Source of the DNA: Craterostigma plantagineum
Lineage: Eukaryota; Streptophyta; Magnoliopsida; Lamiales; Linderniaceae
NCBI GenBank assembly: GCA_027422505.1
Contig: JAPQWV010001066.1
Coordinates: forward strand, 1 to 64,000
Direction: 5' to 3'
Length of the DNA: 64,000 bases
The position numbers and the translations under genes were made by a program. Shown one piece after another: positions 1 to 16,357 of the stretch. The notes beneath the pieces are model-generated. The model searched no databases, was not told the DNA's origin, and was given only the letters and a program-made list of their open reading frames with translations. Every line of letters starts with the position of its first letter. Within the stretch, counting starts at the first letter, position 1.

Positions 1-3000
1 AAGTATGTTGATCCAATTTATCAACAGGCTTCTGGGTATAAATATACACCACATTCCGCCATGCCTGTTCCAAGACCAGGGTGACAATTCTTTTCCCTTT
101 TTTTTTTTATCCTTTTTGTTGTAGGGATTTAACAATTTTACTTTCTGCTGACATTTTGTGGATTTGTCGGGAAAAAATCGTTCGTTCTTGTAGTATGTGA
201 ATGTGCGTGTTCACTCTGTTGTTATGCATCTTTTGTTTTTCTTATGTAGTTAATAATTTGGAGCAGCAATTGTTGGGCAAAAAGCATCTTTTGATACTAA
301 CAAAAGTTGCAAGAACTTGGAATAGAATGCGCTTCTCTACCGGGCAGTGCAATGATTTACTTTGTCCTCAGGTATGGAATGTATTTAGGAGAATTTGTTT
401 GTTCCTGCATGACTTATAAGATAAAAATCCAGCATCGATCAGTATCAGAAGTTCGATTTTTTCTTGCATCAAAGCATATGGCTCTACGTTTTCTTTGGTA
501 CTTATTTCTCATCGCCCCATTTGTAAGTCTCTGCACACTGTTCTTGTGTGCATTTATTTCCGAAAAGGGCTTTTTTTTAAAATGCAACGCTTGCTCTTAT
601 GCTAGCATATGTCTTATAAGCAACTCAATTTATCTTGAATTTGTAGTGTGATGTGAGAGTGAAGCAGAGAAGAGTTTATCTCTTCTTATCACGGAAGATG
701 GGTAAGTTGGATCGTATGTTTACATTCATTATATATTCGCTTCTTGATTTAGTTCTATAACCTGACTGTTGTGTCATAGCCAAGCAACTTGGACATGCTC
801 TCGGGATAAATGCGGATGGAGGGGTCGTGTAAGTTACAAAGTATGCTGAATAATTTAAGTTGTTTGAATTTCTAACAACTAACATTCGGTTTATGCACTT
901 CGATTTCAGGCGTATGCTGATTCAAAACCGACCTTCTCCAGTTTTCGTAAGATTAAAATTAAACCATCGATAAGAGAAATCACAGAGGACAGTCTTTCGG
1001 TTAGAACCTTTGAGTGTTGAGGTATCTTTTGTTCTTACAGTTATCACTCACATGCGTTAATTGTCTTTCTCAATCTAACTGATAAGCATGTAGAACTGAA
1101 ATGTAAAATATAGGAAACGCCGAAACTTTTGTCTTAAGCAAAACCAAGGAGAGTAATTTACTCTATTGATATTTCTTATATCTACTTTCCTCCAGCTAGT
1201 TACGTACTTCGCAGAGCGTATGATTTCTGTTGAAACATTGGAAAGGAATGGTGTCATGCAGAAGACAAATGGAGACGAGGTAATTTTTTTCCTTTTTTTG
1301 CAATATGTGGTGTTATATATCCCGCGTTTTTAGACCGAATTTGCTATAATTTCTACAGATTGCAATTGCTTTTACCTACCGAAGAAGTGGAAGCTTGTGA
1401 GCTGCAAGTACCGCAACAGTAATAAAAAGTTTTGGCAGGTAGATGGCTGATAACCTTTCTATATGTTTGTCTCTTCAGCTTCGCCATTCCTATCTGTTCT
1501 AACTTTCCATTACCGCTCATTTCTGTTTCAAATCATTTGTTGTTTGGTCCTTCACCACTCGAATCGAAATCACTATTTATTTTTATTTTGACGTCCAGGA
1601 AGCACACACTGAGAAGATTTTTTACGGCCTGGATGATAAGAAGGAGCAAGTGAAATCATCATTGTAATAGCTACTCTGCAGTTGAAGGGCATTGTTTTTT
1701 TTTTTTTCTATCCTTGCATTAACGCTTTTGTTTTTAATGTATAAGGTTGAGGGCGAAATTGATAAGCTTGCAGTGGAAGAAGCTGGTTTCAGAAACTGTG
1801 TGAGCGTGCCTGATGGTGCCCCTCCAAAAGTATTGGATAAGGCACTTCCATCAGCAAAAAGAAGGTTGGGTTTTCTTGGAACTTTATGGATTTAGAGTCT
1901 TGCTAATTTCTATGTTGTTATATATTATAAAATAAACGAGCATATCAGCAAGAAAATGTTGAGTGGAAAAATAAAATGCAGACATTCGTGCATTTGGATC
2001 ATCTACTGAAAATTATCTGCTGGAAACTCTTGTCTTGAAAAGCATGTGTACGAATCATAAGTTCCTTAGGTTTAAAATCTTCAAGTATGGTTCTCAAATT
2101 CTTGTGGTTTTCATCTTCAAACTCAGTTGCGTAGGTTACGTTTATTTCTATATCTTACCTCTTCAATACTTAATTTATAATTTTTTGCATTATTTTGAGA
2201 TATATCCTTCTGAAAAGTTTTTTATACAGTTCCTCATTGTCTGTTATGTGTTATTGATGTTAGGACACAAAATATGACTATCTGTGGAACTGCATAGGTA
2301 TACTGAGAAGGTTTGTATTTTTAAATCTATCTTCTATGTTAAATTTCCTCCGATTTGAAATCGAAATCAACTGATTGATTTTCTTTTGATTTTATGTCGT
2401 TCCTAGGCCTCTCGTATAATCCTTGCCACTGATGCTGATCAACCTGGTCAAGCCTTAGCCGAAGAACTTGCTCGGCGTTTGGGAATTGAAAGGTTTTTCC
2501 TTAGAAAGTATTTTCCCCACCGCTATGCATGTATTGTCTTGTCCGTGATAAATTTGAGGATTCAATCTTATGTACAGGTGTTGGAGGGTCAAATGGCCGA
2601 AAAAGAATGATGACGAATCTTTTAAAGATGCGAATGAGGTGTAATTTCTCATTCGAAATGTTTACAGTAGCTTTTAGTCCATTATGGATTAAGCTTTGCC
2701 CAGAAATTTGCTCGGCAAATTTCAGGTACTTATGTATATGGGCTCTCACGCTCTTCGACAAGCCATTCAAGATGCTGAGGTTTATCCTATTAGAGGACTT
2801 TCCAATTTCAGAGACTTCTTTGATGAGATAGACGACTATTATCATCAATCTTTAGGTTTTGAGCTCGGTGCTTCAACTGGTGGACGGCTCAAAATGATTT
2901 GTATAATGTAATGAGGAAATGATGTGTTGTTATTCCTTTGTTAGCTGTTTATATCTTTCTGCAAAAAAATAGAGTTATCTATGTACTAAGTGTCATCTAG

Positions 3001-4400
3001 AGTCATTTGAAAGCACGATATTATATGCATCTTCTTCATCTGTTGCATTTCTTGCCTTTTCATGTGTAACTTCTTACAGGTTAAGCCTGGGAACTGACCA
3101 TTGTCACAGGTATTCAAACTCAGGGAAGAGCGAGTGGATCGACACTTTATTGTGTAATCTCAACCGTAACGCTGGTTGGAAATTCGCCCTTTGCTCTATG
3201 GAAAATAAGGTTAATTCTAAATCCTTCATTTACACCATAACTAACGTGGAAGTTCGTTCCCCACACAGCAAATTGTGTGCTGAAAAATTATCTTCCGTAG
3301 GTCCATGAGCACGCAGGAAACTCTTAGAGAAACATATTGGAAAACCCTTCTTTAGGTAAGTTTAGCACTTGTTTCATAGCATCATAATGATCATATTTTT
3401 ATGTATATTGGTAAAAATATTTGTCTTTCCATGTAATAGGTATGGAGAATCTATTGAGAGGATGAGTATTGAGGATTTTGAGGAAGGCAAAAAGTGGCTG
3501 AGTGAGACCTTTTCTCTCATAAGGTAATAAGAAAATGCACATCTTTTTTAGGACATAGACATGATTCAAAGACTATAAGGTACTAGTCAAGATGCATGTA
3601 AGAAGTTATTTTTGTCCCAAAGTTTCACCGAAGCGAGAAATGAAAACAGGTGCGAAGAACGATTGCCTTCCCAGTATAACTTGGGTTCTTGATCTCGCTC
3701 GAATAGCAGTTCTACGCCATGGTCTCAACGGCCTAGTGATCGATCCTTATAACGAACTCGACCATCAACATCCTTCTACTATGTGAGTGTTTTTCTTTTC
3801 TTACACAAGTAAATTAACTAAATTATTTTCTGTGACATCTCCATTTTTTTCGCTATGGGAAAAAAAAAACAGGGACGAAGCAGAGTATGTGAGTAAAATA
3901 CTGGCGCAAGTTAAACGGTTCGCTCAGCATCATTCTTGCCATGTTTGGTTTGTGGCTCATCCAAGACAGGTAGGTACCTACCTCTGCACATCCACGGCAT
4001 ATACATGAATTGTTCGTATTTTTCACTTCATTCTTCGTAAGTAAAACGTTTTTTTTTTCAAGTTGCAAAACTGGGTTGGGGGCCCACCGAATCTGTACGA
4101 TATTAGTGGAACCGTGCACTTTATAAACAAGTGCGATAATGGGATCGTTATACACCGCAACAGAGACCCCGAGGCTGGACCTTTGGACATTGTTCAGGTC
4201 TGCTGTAATGTTTATTACCTCTTAAGTTTATGACAATCAATTTGCAGAAAATAATGAACACACTTTGCTAGGTCATACGTTTTCGAGTGTGGGTACGCAA
4301 TAATGTAATAGACCATTGGCGATCGACCCACCATTCTTATAACAGGCAATCAAACCAGCCTCAGTCACTATACATGGTTATCTTTTATCAATTTGGGGGC
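1..4400 (+). CDS. TWINKLE-type organellar DNA primase-helicase (5' end outside window)
   Basis: Plant TWINKLE is a dual-targeted mitochondrial/plastid protein with a zinc-finger, TOPRIM primase half and a RecA/DnaB-like helicase half. About 20 exons are readable with GT-AG borders, including 250-371 and 647-701 (zinc finger), 780-828 (WTCSRDKCGWRG), 910-1021, 1196-1279, 1359-1438, 1599-1663, 1746-1864 (EGEIDKLAVEEAG, TOPRIM), 2264-2310, 2407-2492 (ATDADQPGQ), 2578-2638, 2726-2907, 3080-3209 (Walker A, GxxNSGKS), 3301-3355, 3440-3523, 3650-3782 (GLVIDPYNELDHQ, Walker B), 3873-3969 (HHSCHVWFVAHPRQ), 4063-4197 and a weak last exon from 4272. At least seven one-base losses break the frame (exons at 250, 647, 2726, 3080 twice, 3301, 3650). 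The TOPRIM motif has Ile where the family usually has Pro. Family call is firm; whether it is a live gene with assembly errors or a pseudogene is open. The last exon is the most degenerate part. Confidence 0.85.
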
Positions 4401-4850
4401 ATATTATGTTGATGAGAAATTTACCGATGGCTCGTATGAAATATTGCCAGGGTTAACGGTGAGTGCATGGACATCGATCAGAGTTCAATATAAGCCAGCC
4501 TATGCGTTAGTTCGAGACAGCCGAGAATTTTACCTTTCTGTGTAATATATATCATTGCTTACTGTGAGACGTTTGGTTGAGAAAGTTCATTCAAGTAACC
4601 GTTCAATTCTCATGCATTTAATCAAACAGTGGAAGCTTCTCACATTCGCAGACAATACAAGTCAATCTCATTGCCCAGAATTTTCAACGTTTTTTAGATA
4701 AGATTTTTCCAAGACCGTTGTTTTTAATAACCACAAGAACTGTTGACTTGAGGAACCTCGTTGATTGTTCGTCCTCTGTTATTACAATTTTTTTGTAGTT
4801 GAGAATCATCGGATCAGTGTACAATTTTTAGCAGCAAAAACTAGCCAACA
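4401..4850. other. Intergenic: TWINKLE 3' flank and BBE-like promoter
   Basis: AT-rich, no conserved ORF. It presumably holds the 3'UTR of the upstream gene and the promoter/5'UTR of the first BBE-like gene. I see no further structure. Confidence 0.5.
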
Positions 4851-6561
<1,711 letters not shown>

Positions 6562-6885
6562 TTCATTTGTTGTAATATGATTAGATAAGCTCTACATTTA
6601 TGTAGAAATAATACATTGAGTTGGACCAACTCTTGAATGTGATTATACATGGAAACTAGACTTCAAAGTCATAATATAATATTCCCTGTGTAATATATGG
6701 ATTCACAGCAAACAAAGAAAAATATTCAATTATGAGCTTTGACCATTTATTACATTGGAATTTCAGATTCTTGTGATCATCACCAAAGGAATATGACCAA
6801 AGAGTGTAGGTCCTTCACCAAGCATATAAACACAGCAATGTCGATAACAATTCGCCATCAGAGAAAGAAGAAGAAAGCAATAGAC
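6562..6885. other. Spacer between the BBE-like genes
   Basis: AT-rich spacer holding the copy 1 3'UTR and copy 2 promoter/leader. The reading frame of copy 2 stays open upstream to 6739, with in-frame ATGs at 6739 and 6838. I prefer the ATG at 6886 because it is followed immediately by a canonical signal peptide and gives the usual family length. Confidence 0.55.
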
Positions 6886-8478
6886 ATGTCTGCAATGTTC
6901 TTCGTTCTTTTGTCGCTGGCATTTGCCTCTCTCTCCACCCTTTCCCTCGCAGACATAAACTCCTTCGTTAAATGCCTTTCAGCCCAAAACGAATCCTCGA
7001 ACATCATCTTCCCATCGAATACAACAAACTTCACATCAACCTTGATTTACTACATAAGAAACAGCCGTTTCAACACATCATCGACTCCCAAGCCAAGCAT
7101 CATCGTCGCCCCTTGGAAGGAATCCCAAGTCCCAACGATCGTAACTTGTGCTAAAAAGACAGCAACGCACCTAAGGATCAGAAGTGGAGGTCATGACTAC
7201 GAGGCACTTTCTTACACGGGTAAGAAACCTTTTGTGATCCTCGACACGTTCAATCTCAGGTCCATCGAAATTAACATGAGCACGGAGACCGCCTGGGTAC
7301 AGGCGGGAGCTCAACTGGGCGAACTCTATTACAACATATGGAAGAACAGTAAAGTCCACGCCTTTCCATCAGGGGTTTGCCCCACGTTGGGCGTCGGGGG
7401 ACATATCAGTGGGGGCGGTTATGGAAACATGCTGAGGAAGTTTGGTCTATCCATAGACAACTTGATAGATGCAAGAATCGTCGACGCGAAAGGTAGAATC
7501 CTCGATAGGAAATCAATGGGCGAAGATCTTTTCTGGGCTATAAGAGGTGGTGGCGGTGCTAGCTTTGGAGTCATACTAGCGTTCAAGATTCAGCTCGTTC
7601 GGGTCCCGCCTGTTGTGACGGTGTTTAACATTCCAAGGACTTTGGAGGAAAACGCCACTGACATTGTTCATCGCTGGCAGTACGTTGCTGAAAAAATCGA
7701 CCGTAATCTCTTCATCAGAGTTTTCTTACAGCCCTTTACTGCAGAAAGCACGAGTCAGAAGACGGTTAGAGCATCGTTCATCGCACTCTACCAGGGAAAA
7801 TCCAAAGACTTGGTAACGTTACTGAAGAAAGAGTTGCCAGAATTGGGAGTGACTGATAAAGATTGTAAGGAGATGAGTTGGATTAGATCCGTCTTGTTCT
7901 GGTACGATTATCCTGTAGAATCGCCAGTGAGTGTTCTGTTGAACAGAAAACCTGATTCTTCGAGCGCCTTTAAGATGAAATCTGATTACGTGAAAACTCC
8001 AATCTCAAGAGATGGGGTACGTGGGATTTTGAACGAAATGGTGGGGAGGAACGTATGGATGCAGTTCAATCCATACGGTGGAAGAATGAGCGAAATTCCC
8101 GAGTCAGCTGCAGCTTTTCCTCACAGGGCTGGAAATATATTCAAAATACAGTACCTCCAAATATGGAAGGAAACTGGCCCAGCACAAGACAAGGGATACA
8201 TAGATGATCTGAGGAAGTTCTACGATTACATGACGCCTTTCGTTTCGAAGAATCCCAGGGAAGCATTTCTCAACTACAGAGATCTCGACATTGGCAGCAC
8301 TACTAACAATGGCGAGCGTGCCTACGACGAGGGAAAAGTTTACGGGGCGAAGTATTTCAAGGGAAATTTCGACCGACTGGTCAGAGTGAAGACAGAAGTT
8401 GACCCAGACAACTTCTTCAGGAATGAGCAAAGCATTCCTCCCCTACGGAAGAAGACCGCAACAGATAATATGGCCTAA
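6886..8478 (+). CDS. Berberine-bridge-enzyme-like FAD oxidoreductase, copy 2 (intact)
   Basis: An uninterrupted, intronless 530-residue protein, the usual length for the family. A signal peptide covers about residues 1-22 (MSAMFFVLLSLAFASL, cleavage near SLA/D). The FAD_binding_4 domain follows with the bicovalent flavin pair: His103 in RSGGHDYEA and Cys165 in CPTLGVGGHISGGGYG. The BBE domain is C-terminal, with NYRDLDIG holding the expected active-site tyrosine and FRNEQSIPP near the end. Many N-x-S/T sites suit a secreted or cell-wall protein. Family members oxidise alkaloids, cannabinoid precursors, monolignols or cell-wall oligosaccharides and release H2O2. Context next to FAH and beta-tubulin recalls Arabidopsis At4g20830-At4g20860, which includes oligogalacturonide and cellodextrin oxidases. 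Exact substrate is unknown. Confidence 0.95.
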   Translation: MSAMFFVLLSLAFASLSTLSLADINSFVKCLSAQNESSNIIFPSNTTNFTSTLIYYIRNSRFNTSSTPKPSIIVAPWKESQVPTIVTCAKKTATHLRIRSGGHDYEALSYTGKKPFVILDTFNLRSIEINMSTETAWVQAGAQLGELYYNIWKNSKVHAFPSGVCPTLGVGGHISGGGYGNMLRKFGLSIDNLIDARIVDAKGRILDRKSMGEDLFWAIRGGGGASFGVILAFKIQLVRVPPVVTVFNIPRTLEENATDIVHRWQYVAEKIDRNLFIRVFLQPFTAESTSQKTVRASFIALYQGKSKDLVTLLKKELPELGVTDKDCKEMSWIRSVLFWYDYPVESPVSVLLNRKPDSSSAFKMKSDYVKTPISRDGVRGILNEMVGRNVWMQFNPYGGRMSEIPESAAAFPHRAGNIFKIQYLQIWKETGPAQDKGYIDDLRKFYDYMTPFVSKNPREAFLNYRDLDIGSTTNNGERAYDEGKVYGAKYFKGNFDRLVRVKTEVDPDNFFRNEQSIPPLRKKTATDNMA

Positions 8479-9669
8479 AGTTCGGCAATGTGGTGCTAGT
8501 TTCAGATTTCTAGTAGTGTACCACAGTTTCCAGAATAAGTAAAACTGTAACAAATATGTTCTAGTTGGCAATTAGTAACAGAAAAGAGAAATCTAATGAA
8601 TATCTTTACTGTGAGTTTCTGTGAGTTTCAAGAATACAAGAGAAGCATATCTCATTAATAGGGACCTCGACTTTGACAAGCAACGATAAGATGCTTACAG
8701 CAGAGCAGAAATTTTATGGCTTAACCATCTGAGATGATGAAAGACATGGGAATAGGTAAACCCAGAGAAAAATGGATGCACATTACATAGAACGTATAAA
8801 GCTTAGCCATGTAAATTTCACTATTTCTCTTCACAGTTAGCCTATCAAGATAATTCTTTTCCCGTTGTTCACGAGGAGACACTCTGTAATTAGAGTTAAA
8901 CACTCAGAAATCAAACATCAACATAACACAATCATCTCTTACACATTTCTATTCTTTGCCACCAAACGTTTATCGTCTCAGCGAAGAGAACGATGCAAGA
9001 AAACAAATTATTAAGCTGCTAACTACTGTTTACACTGCATACTAATATCATGGTTAACACCCTAAGCAGTAAATAACCAAAGAACAGCTACCAATTAAAA
9101 TCAAGAATGAAATGAAGAAAAAGAAAATAACGAGCTTTACTACCTGCTCAACGGTAACCCTTTTCATGGTTGCTTTTCCTTTCTTACAAGCCACATATCT
9201 GGTCAAAAGATATCACTCAATAGCTGAGGGTATGCGTACAGTATTGCCGAAAATGGAGCCATAAATATGGGCTCGAGCACAAATGAGGAGAGACATTCTG
9301 CTTTGAAGTGGGGTCGACCACGTATCTACTGGGTTCGCCGGATTCCATGTCGGAGGTTGGTAGAGAAGGCGGCGAGAGTGGTGGTTCTAGAAAAAGTTTA
9401 ACGGTGGCGTTTTCAACTGTTCTTTTTATATTTGTGTGGACCACGAGACAATCCACGTCTCATTGTTTTTAGTTCATGTGTTTTCTTGCTAATATTTGGC
9501 ACATTTTGACTGATCAGAAAAAATATAATGAAATCAACTCCGCCATGGAAACCAAAGAAGAAACTGTGAGACAAGCATTCGAAACAAGAACCTGAAGCTA
9601 ATATGATAACAAACTACGGCTTTCTAGAAATGGACAATAATTCGCCACCATAGGTAAGTTGAGAGCATA
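8479..9669. other. Intergenic between convergent BBE-like copy 2 and FAH
   Basis: No conserved protein recognised on either strand. It has A-rich stretches, and short ORFs at 8721-8903 and 9217-9456 (-) match no family I know. On the minus strand an ATG followed by a 24-base open segment and a GT near 9150-9170 could be an exon of an unrecognised small gene, but there is nothing to support it. Confidence 0.4.
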
Positions 9670-10966
9670 TCATCTACTCTTCTCAGCTGATTTCGTTTGA
9701 GGCAAAGTTCCAAACACCTTATCCCAGAGCGAAGAAGTGATTCCAAATCCCTTAGTTTGTATGCGAAAATGATGGTTGAGATGATACTTCTGCATAATCC
9801 AAGAACTCAGTTTACAAGAGTGTAGTAAGAAGCCAAATGAGTTTCTGTCCTAAAAAATATGGGATTTTGTCTAACCTTGAGATTCTTGGCTACTTCATTT
9901 GTAGGATGGCAATGGTGGAGATAATAATGGGTCACGTCGTACATCACATAACCTAAAAGACCGCCCCCAAACAAACCAGGCGCAGTTGTAGTGGTCGAAA
10001 ATGATCTGATCAGCTTCCAAAACTGCAAATTTTGACGTTGTAAGGGTTAAAGCAAACTCATACCATCATACATATGAGATAACTGACGAAAAAATGGATC
10101 GAAAAAGTACAGGAAATAAAAGAATAGCAGTTGCAGCAGGTGGGAAGACTAGGCGTAGGCTGTCCATTGGGTGCTTGTGATGGCAACCATGAAGAAGGTA
10201 ATGAAGTGTGTTTCCCCTTCAATTGAAAAAGTAAGCTTTAGGGGGAAACATTGATCTTACATAAGAAAGTGATGAGTGAAAAAAGAGAGGAAAAAGTTAC
10301 CAGTAGCTCTTGGTAGTGATGTGGAATAGAAAGCGATGAAGAGTGTACTCGAGCAAACTCCACGTAAATATACCGAAGACAGTCATCAGAAACACCTCGG
10401 GAATTGTGTGGCCGAAGCGAATGCATCTTAGGAGGGAATAGGTGACGACTGGGAGCCAAACGACGGGAATACCCACCACTTGGTAAGGGTCAGAAACTGC
10501 ACGGAAGAAAAAGAGTAGGACGTGCGAATTTTGGGTTTTGGGATGTTTGTGCGAATCGTTATGTATGAAGGTTTTCCCTTTGTCTTTACCTCCCAGAAAT
10601 CACTTTCGAAGAATCGAGGGCCTTCCGTGCTGACAATTGGCTGGTGAACCCATTCTTGATAATGCTCTCCAAGGTGGCCAACCTGTCGGAGTTTTGCTCG
10701 TAGTGTGTTATGATGGACGGGAAGAATCAAGAAACAACATTATACAGACAAATAAATTTTAAAAGGCACACTTCATTAAGATTCAAGAAGCAGATTAGTT
10801 ATAGAGTAGCAGCAACTTTTATCATTTACCCAGAATTATGTTTCTAGCTAAACGAACATACTCGGCAAAGCAAAGATAAACGAGAGGGGAAATGATGAAA
10901 ATGTGTTAACTTTACCTGGAAAACGAGGGGTTTATCCAAGTCCACGGTGAAGCCCTGCGCAACCAT
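9670..10966 (-). CDS. FAH: Fatty acid 2-hydroxylase (sphingolipid FA hydroxylase)
   Basis: Di-iron ER membrane enzyme that 2-hydroxylates very-long-chain fatty acids of ceramides. As is normal in plants there is no fused cytochrome b5 domain. Six exons: 10916-10966 (MVAQGFTVDLDKPLVFQ), 10590-10682, 10301-10496, 10111-10216, 9876-10022 and 9670-9789. They total 713 nt; adding one lost base gives 714 nt, 237 residues, the length I expect for Arabidopsis FAH1. The His boxes are all present: HRFLFH, HYLLHGCHHKH, HYYLHH and HLNHH. The single break lies at TKWWV/GIPVVWLP (about 10478), a T or G run contraction. Membrane segments flank the His boxes. It is divergent from beta-tubulin, with about 1.1 kb between start codons. 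Confidence 0.93.
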
Positions 10967-12093
10967 CTTGCTATGTTATAATATCAGACAGTTCTTGAAG
11001 CTGAGAAAACATAGAAGGATCATCAGGCTTAGAGTAGAATTGACTCAAGGTTGTATGTATGAAGTAAGATAAAGATCGAAGTATTGTCACAAGAAAGTTT
11101 TCTCCACCAAGATCACTCCATTCATCAACTATGCAATTCAAAAGCCGAAAAATCACATTACATAACAAGGAAGCATGCTTTTTCCGCGCCGTTCACTATT
11201 ATTACAGTAGTCTCACAATTATAAAGAATAACACCAAAAAGAATAAGGAATCAAGAAACACGAAGCTCAGTTAGCAGTTCTTGGATCCAATCCACATTCC
11301 CCATTTCACAACCCCATTACACAAAAAACTCAACAGCAGACAAAAGAATCAATGCGTAAAGAGAGAAATCCTCCGACAATCAACTCAAGATAGATCTAGC
11401 ACTTGGAAATAAAGATCGCAACTTCAACGAAAAATTTACGTCAAGAACAAACCAAACCCAGTAAATCGGCAGTCAAAATCTTGAGCTGAATCGAAGAGTT
11501 TACATTTCAGCACTCACCAGTCTAGAATGTGAAACCCACGAACACAGAAACGCTTCACCCCACTACTCTATAGTCCACAGCAAGTTGTGCTGAGGTGCCG
11601 CAAATAAGAGAAAAATAAGCCCAAAAGCGTGCAACAATAGTGTATATATACGACCACGACCAATTATAAATCATGGAAAGAAAAGAAATGTTCCTCTAAG
11701 AAAAAATAATAATAGCGTGTGACAGTCCCACACAGATCATAGCCTTAGATTTCGAATTTCCATCGAATCAGCCAACGTATATTCACGTTGCCATTTGCCA
11801 GCCTGTGTTAATTTTGGTCAGTCATGTGACGGAAAAAAGCTGTCATTTTTGTGCAATTGATTTGGACTAACTTGATTTTGACGTGAGAATTTGGGCCCGC
11901 CCATGTTGAGCGGCTTGATTAATACAATAATTGCATCGACAGCTTCTTATTTTGTAATAACTACAAATAGCCCCAGCGAATTTCCAAACTAATGTTTGAC
12001 ACCCAATCTATCCTATCTAAATAGGATGAGCCCCATACCATTTTCAATTCAACGCATACACAGCACTGAGTTTTGATCACTCGATTTCAGACG
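10967..12093. promoter_or_regulatory. Divergent promoter region FAH / beta-tubulin
   Basis: Upstream of FAH a 5'UTR intron is plausible: donor CTG|GTGAGT at about 11517 and acceptor TAG at 10971, four bases before the start codon. A TATATATA run at about 11643 would suit the FAH promoter read leftwards. On the tubulin side the inverted repeat ATCCTAT...ATAGGAT lies near 12011-12028, about 70 bp before the start. No ORF of note. Confidence 0.5.
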
Positions 12094-14401
<2,308 letters not shown>

Positions 14402-14881
14402 TGATGAAAGGTGATGATTGTACTTTTGTGTCTGTGTGTATTGTGTGTGATTTGGGGTTTGTATCTGTTGGAGATACTTTTGTGATTATATCTGTTGTAC
14501 TTCTTGTTCTATGTGAAATGAAATTATCAATTTTAATCAACAAGTAGATCAAAATTTATAAACTAGAGACTTGGCTCTTTGTACGTCTTTGGACGGGCAG
14601 GTCATAGGTTTGATTTTCTTGCAATCAAATACTTTAAGTGAGTCTGTCACATAAATAATTTAATTGACGTAGTTTTGCATGCTAATGCGTCCCAGTATTT
14701 TCTTGGTGAAAGACTAGAGGTTTATTGGATTATAGAAGAACTAGAAATGATATTCATAAATGACAAGCACATATGATATTCAACAAAATACAAAACATTT
14801 TAAGATGGAAAGAAACAAAACAGAGCACACAGAAACATGTCTTTCAGAAAATCTTTGGAAAACAAAAACAAAAAAGGCGTC
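14402..14881. other. Convergent 3' flanks of beta-tubulin and germin-like copy 1
   Basis: 3'UTR-like, GT-rich after the tubulin stop, then AT-rich. No coding signal. Confidence 0.5.
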
Positions 14882-15651
14882 TTAGAACTTCGCCTGGATC
14901 GAATCGACAGCCTTGGTATCCACTTGGAAAGCCTTGGCAAGAAGATCGTTAGCAATCTTCGGCTTCGATCCAAAGACAGCGTTGGAAACGGTAATAACGC
15001 CAGGGTTTTGGCTGCTCAAACCTACGATAGCCAATGCATTGACCTTCCCGACATTTCTCTGAAAATGTATGAGCCCCTTTGGAAACACAAACACGTCACC
15101 CGCCTGAAGCGTCTTCGAAACTAGCTTATTATCTGGGTTCGATGTAGCGAACCCTACTTCGAGAGTACCTTGAATCACAGTTAAGATCTCTGTGGCGCGA
15201 GGGTGAGTGTGCGGAGGATTAATACCCCAAGGAGCAAAGTCTATGCGTGCTAAGGAGATTCCATGAGTGTTGAGCCCTGGAATCTGAGATACTGTTACTG
15301 CTGTGACTTTCGATCCAAAGGGATTCGATGTGTTCCCTGGGATGTGCAGTCCGCTGAAGAAGAAATCGCTCGCTTGGACTGTTGATGGATTTTTGCATGC
15401 AAATCCGTTCACCATCACTACATACATGTGAAGGGAGAAGGATAAAGATCAAGAGAATAGAGATCATGTAAAATAGGATATAAATCCTAATCCATGCAAG
15501 AACATATATCGATTTTGTCAGGATTATTGCTATTACCAGCTCCATTAGGATCAGCAACGCAGAAATCTTGAAGTGGGCTTGGATCAGATGCCAAGGCAAT
15601 GGAAAAACAAGTTGCGGTAAGCAAACCAAGCAAAAGGAACTGAGAGGCCAT
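14882..15651 (-). CDS. Germin-like protein, copy 1 (intact)
   Basis: Secreted cupin of the plant germin-like family, usually Mn-binding hexamers in the cell wall with superoxide dismutase or oxalate-oxidase-like activity. Exon 1 is 15537-15651 with signal peptide [21 protein letters not shown]; exon 2 is 14882-15417. Together they give 651 nt, 216 residues with no break. Germin box 1 is [14 protein letters not shown] with the HxH...E metal ligands; box 2 is [16 protein letters not shown] with the last His ligand. Two N-terminal cysteines ([17 protein letters not shown]) form the usual disulphide, and NTS is an N-glycosylation site. It is paired head-to-head with a near-identical copy 706 bp away. 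The enzymatic activity cannot be read from sequence. Confidence 0.95.
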
Positions 15652-16357
15652 TTATTTGCTTTGTATAATAAAGACTTATAGTTCTTGGAGCAAATTGTGT
15701 AATGCTTTATTGGGTTTTGAGTTTTGAGTGATAATATAGAAGACTGATGATATGAGGTTTATATAGAGATATGCCCGTCGATATATTCTACTATATCAGA
15801 TTAATTAATAAGATGGAACGTGTTTTGAGACACGGTCAATATATGGATGAATTTCATTAACTAAATATTATATGTTGCAGCTAAGCCGAATAATGCACAT
15901 ATATGGTTCTTTATTCTTGAAGGGATGACACGGTGCGGGATTGTCTGTTTACTACCAGAACATTATCTGCGTCTTTATGCGTGAAATATTCAAATTTAGC
16001 CATATAACACAAGTTCTACATTTTATAATTCAGGATGAAATATATAATGGTCCGGCAAACATATAAAATATATCATTAACACAGATGTTATCCAAAAGCG
16101 TTTTGTTATTACCATTTCAACGCCTGACTTCCTTTCTTTTATTCATGGCCTGAAAGCTTCTCTTTGTCTCATTGCTGAACATGGACGGCTAATACGTGTA
16201 TTATAGTCTGCTTTCATCTATAAATCCAGTGCAAATCTAACTTCTTCATACATCTATCTCAAGTTATTAAGACCATCATCTCATATAATAGCTATCTTCC
16301 ACATATCATCTTAAAGCATCATATATTCATTACATTAGAATAGAGAAGCAAACAGTT
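15652..16357. promoter_or_regulatory. Shared divergent promoter of the germin-like pair
   Basis: A 706-bp AT-rich region between two divergent start codons. Stretches such as tatatagagatat (near copy 1) and ctataaatcc (near 16217, on the copy 2 side) are TATA-like. There is no ORF. Regulation is inferred from position only. Confidence 0.55.

Noticed and set aside
1..4400. Declaring TWINKLE a pseudogene outright
   Set aside because: Its lesions are of the same one-base type seen in tubulin and FAH, so they cannot be told from assembly error here.
8721..9456. Small genes between BBE-like copy 2 and FAH
   Set aside because: Short open frames on the minus strand lack any recognised motif, signal peptide or exon continuation.
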